From Candidatus Brockarchaeota archaeon (lineage in GTDB: Archaea > Thermoproteota > EX4484-205 > DTQO01), in the NCBI GenBank assembly GCA_017601265.1, contig JAFNJA010000107.1:1-7387 (forward strand): a stretch of 7,387 nt of DNA, in the 5' to 3' direction. Positions 5,784 through 7,387 of the stretch are shown one piece after another. Every line of letters begins with the position of its first letter. Position 1 is the first letter of the stretch. The translations under genes and the position numbers were made by a program. The notes beneath the pieces are model-generated. The model ran no database searches. It saw nothing but the letters and a program-made list of their open reading frames with translations, and had not been told where the DNA came from.

Positions 5784-6172
5784 TCACGGTTGCCCCCTCC
5801 TAAAAGTCGTTCTGATGCCAACTCCCTGCCTCGAGAGGTCGCATCGGGTCGATAACGAGGCATCAATTGGTGCTCAAACATTCGGTCGAGTTTTCTATTG
5901 TCCGATTACCCCCGTCCTTGATTGCAACCTTGATCACGGCGTAATTTACCTAGATTGAGTCCCATGCGCGATCCGCGTCCGCGTGCCATATGCACATTTA
6001 GAAAAATCCCAAAGGCGTCCCCTACCAGTGCATCGGTTCGCCGATTCTAGGATTTGTAACGCGAAAGAAGTAGATCATCCAATAAAAGTTCTTTCATGGG
6101 GAGCGTTACCCAGACCGAACTGGAGGCTCGAAATGGAAGTGGACGGATCGCAAGGCTGATGCGCACGAAATG
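5784..6172. other. Gene-free region between the membrane gene and vapBC
   Basis: About 390 bases carry no convincing gene on either strand. I looked for tRNA-like arms, long repeats and terminator hairpins and found none. A 33-codon plus-strand frame from ATG 6096 to TAA 6197 has the composition of chance sequence and runs through the vapB promoter. AATAAAAG at 6081-6088 is TATA-like but drives nothing obvious. Confidence 0.5.
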
Positions 6173-6180
6173 TTTATATA
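6173..6180 (+). promoter_or_regulatory. TATA box of vapBC
   Basis: TTTATATA matches the archaeal TATA consensus. Its centre is about 29 bases before the vapB ATG at 6206, so transcription should begin at or within a few bases of the start codon, giving a leaderless or nearly leaderless mRNA. No Shine-Dalgarno sequence precedes the ATG, which agrees with this. Confidence 0.75.
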
Positions 6181-6181
6181 A

Positions 6182-6207
6182 ATTTCCCACTTATTAAAGT
6201 GGGAAAT
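6182..6207 (+). promoter_or_regulatory. Perfect palindromic operator overlapping the vapB start
   Basis: Eleven-base arms, ATTTCCCACTT at 6182-6192 and AAGTGGGAAAT at 6197-6207, are exact inverted complements around the spacer ATTA. The site begins right after the TATA box and ends inside the ATG. AbrB-fold VapB proteins bind as dimers to palindromes of this kind, alone or with VapC, to repress their own operon. A repressor here would cover the transcription start. The palindrome is seen directly; autoregulation follows from the family. Confidence 0.8.
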
Positions 6208-6442
6208 GTCCAGCAGGGTAGATGAGAAAGGAAGGGTTGTCATCCCAAGGACCGTCGCAAAGGAACTGGGTCTTAACAAGGGCGACGAATTGATCTTCGA
6301 AAGGAGGGGAAAAACGTTCGTGATCAAAAGGAGGGGGAAGGGGAAGGGCGGCCTGGAGGCGCTTATGGATTGGAACCCTGAAAGGAGAGGCGAGCCCGCG
6401 CCGGTCTCTCCTGCCGAGATGAAAAAGATATGGGAGACTTGA
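6206..6442 (+). CDS. vapB: AbrB/MazE-fold antitoxin VapB
   Basis: This 78-residue antitoxin pairs with the PIN toxin that overlaps it. Residues 3-45 form a swapped-hairpin AbrB domain: SSRVDEKGRVVIPRTVAKEL, then GLNKGDELIFERRGKTFVIKR. The GRVVIP turn and GLNKGDEL motif are typical. This domain dimerises and binds DNA. The C-terminus (LEALMDWNPERRGEPAPVSP, then AEMKKIWE) is the expected tail that fills the groove of VapC and blocks its active site. The ATG at 6206 is chosen because the domain starts there and the TATA box fits a leaderless transcript. The gene ends inside vapC by 13 bases, so the two are co-transcribed and probably co-translated. The upstream palindrome suggests self-repression. 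The gene is less G+C-rich than the ftsZ operon, as is common for mobile toxin-antitoxin modules. Confidence 0.9.
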   Translation: MSSRVDEKGRVVIPRTVAKELGLNKGDELIFERRGKTFVIKRRGKGKGGLEALMDWNPERRGEPAPVSPAEMKKIWET

Positions 6443-6858
6443 CTGGAATCGACACCAGCATCTTGGTTTACTCGCTCGACCCCACTTTCCCGGAGCACGG
6501 TGCGGCCAAACGCGCGGTATTGTCTCTGGAGGGCTGGTTCGTGAACCCGACGGTCATACACGAATCGTACCATACTCTGGTTTACAAGAGGAGGATGGGT
6601 CGAATGGATGCAAAGGCGAAGCTCGAAGGCTTTCTTTCGGACAAGAGGACGTCATTCCTGTCCCAGACCAAGGCCGTGACGTCGTTTTCTTTGGACTTGG
6701 CCGCGGCTTACGATTTGGGCGGAAGGGACTCGCTCATAATAAGCTGTTACCTTTACAACAGGATTGGCAGGATGATAACCCATGACGACAAGATATTGAA
6801 AAGGATGTCCTTAAGCTTCAGGGGAAAATCGATCAGATTCGAAGATCCTCTGAGGTAA
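6430..6858 (+). CDS. vapC: PIN-domain ribonuclease toxin VapC
   Basis: This 142-residue PIN-domain protein has the normal length for VapC, a magnesium-dependent RNase that stops translation by cutting tRNA or rRNA. The acidic active site is complete: Asp8 in GIDTSILVY, Glu45 in HESYHTLVY, Asp100 in GGRDSLIISCYL, and Asp119 and Asp120 in THDDKIL. It overlaps vapB by 13 bases when read from ATG 6430. An in-frame TTG at 6439, which overlaps the vapB stop by three bases (TTGA), would give MTGIDTS... and is a realistic alternative start. The RNA target cannot be told from sequence. Intact catalytic residues and an intact partner gene suggest a working module. Downstream, 6859-7086 contains no strong T-rich terminator. 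Confidence 0.92.
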   Translation: MGDLTGIDTSILVYSLDPTFPEHGAAKRAVLSLEGWFVNPTVIHESYHTLVYKRRMGRMDAKAKLEGFLSDKRTSFLSQTKAVTSFSLDLAAAYDLGGRDSLIISCYLYNRIGRMITHDDKILKRMSLSFRGKSIRFEDPLR

Positions 6859-6863
6859 GCTTT

Positions 6864-7010
6864 CTAAAAATTGGGATAGGATGGCCAGTTATAAGCCAAA
6901 GGCGCGGCATGCTCTGCCCCAAAAGGCCGGCCATAGCCCCTTCCGGATTCGCGATCGGCTTCCGATCTTCCCGCGCCATGATGCCAGCTGAGAGCGCCCT
7001 TGTCGGCCAT
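6864..7010 (-). CDS. Doubtful 48-residue minus-strand frame downstream of vapC
   Basis: The frame runs from ATG (complement of 7008-7010) to TAG (6864-6866), converging on vapC. The product is Gly- and Trp-containing and polar (MADKGALSWHHGAGRSEADR at the start, LAYNWPSYPNF at the end). GGAAAGGA about 10 bases before the ATG could be a weak ribosome site, but no TATA box is seen. A plus-strand frame of similar length (6909-7076) overlaps it, so chance is a real possibility. Nothing else in 6859-7086 looks functional. Confidence 0.15.
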   Translation of the reverse strand: MADKGALSWHHGAGRSEADRESGRGYGRPFGAEHAAPLAYNWPSYPNF

Positions 7011-7086
7011 TTTTACAGATATCCTTTCCCATCAAGTGGGTGCCGTTTGTCTAGAAGACCTTGGCCGGCAGTTTGATTAGAAATAT

Positions 7087-7386
7087 ATGGAGAAAGGAGA
7101 AAAGGCGAAAAAGCCTAAAGAAGGCGCGGATTGGCTAGGCTTGGTTTCTTTTGGGTTTTTCCTAATTCTTCTAGGCACGTTGTGGATTATAACGCCCAAT
7201 CTAACTGAGGAAGTGATTAATTTCTTTAAGGATTTTCAACTTGTACGCCTAACAGAACACATAATTCTTCCAGCTCCGGCGCAAAGCCACCCAGTTGTTT
7301 ATAATGCCGCCTTTCAGTTTTGCCTCGCTTTCCGAGTTTTCCAACTAATTTATCTAGCTCTCACATTGGTCTTTGGCAGTTCTTGA
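7087..7386 (+). CDS. Membrane protein with two visible helices, AT-rich, at the window edge
   Basis: The protein opens with a basic cytoplasmic tail (EKGEKAKKPKEG) and a first helix about residues 16-36 (WLGLVSFGFFLILLGTLWII). An exposed segment follows (NLTEEVINFFKDFQLVRLTE, then HIILPAPAQSHPVV), then a second helix about 74-96. The phrase FFKDF...LPAP...HPVVY faintly recalls archaeal membrane proteins that I believe continue with more helices; I hold this loosely. TGA at 7384-7386 closes the frame after 99 residues, one base before the window ends, so I cannot tell a true end from a premature stop. G+C drops to about 40% here against about 70% in ftsZ, which suggests different ancestry or weaker codon selection. 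AGAAAGGAG lies after the ATG, not before it, so the start is not fixed by a ribosome site. Confidence 0.6.
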   Translation: MEKGEKAKKPKEGADWLGLVSFGFFLILLGTLWIITPNLTEEVINFFKDFQLVRLTEHIILPAPAQSHPVVYNAAFQFCLAFRVFQLIYLALTLVFGSS

Positions 7387-7387
7387 A

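Noticed and set aside
6096..6197. 33-codon frame upstream of vapB
   Set aside because: It has no ribosome site, its TATA-like box is too close, and it reads through the vapB promoter and operator.

Overview
The window is archaeal, most likely chromosomal. The evidence is archaeal-style promoters (a TATA box about 25-30 bases before a leaderless start), strong GGAGG ribosome sites, several TTG starts, heavy AGG/AGA (Arg) and ATA (Ile) codon use, and an archaeal pairing of ftsZ with small ribbon-helix-helix (RHH) regulators. I cannot fix the lineage. The last gene vaguely recalls a membrane family of Thermoproteota-side lineages such as Bathyarchaeia, but that is from memory only.

Layout. Bases 1-88 look like the AT-rich tail of an upstream gene. 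Bases 89-406 are a non-coding control region with a TATA-like element, two pairs of direct repeats, and overlapping hairpins at the first start codon. Bases 407-2443 hold a tight four-gene operon: RHH regulator A, an unrecognised 75-residue protein, RHH regulator B, and ftsZ. T-rich tracts on both strands follow. Bases 2605-2820 contain a convincing minus-strand reading frame without a good start codon. An M28 metallopeptidase (2887-4170) and a PIG-L/LmbE-type deacetylase (4364-5134) follow on the plus strand. A minus-strand membrane-protein gene, broken by a frameshift, occupies 5218-5783. After a gene-free gap comes a vapBC toxin-antitoxin pair (6206-6858) whose palindromic operator covers the vapB start. 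The window closes with an AT-rich membrane-protein gene from 7087.

How they work together. The RHH-ftsZ operon resembles the haloarchaeal cdrS-ftsZ2 arrangement, in which a short RHH factor is co-transcribed with a division ftsZ and controls division genes. Here there are two RHH paralogs flanking an unknown small protein, all spaced for coupled translation, and the leader carries repeats that could be their operator. This is the most interesting part of the window. vapBC is an independent, self-regulated stress or addiction module. The peptidase and deacetylase are cytoplasmic hydrolases with no visible link to division.
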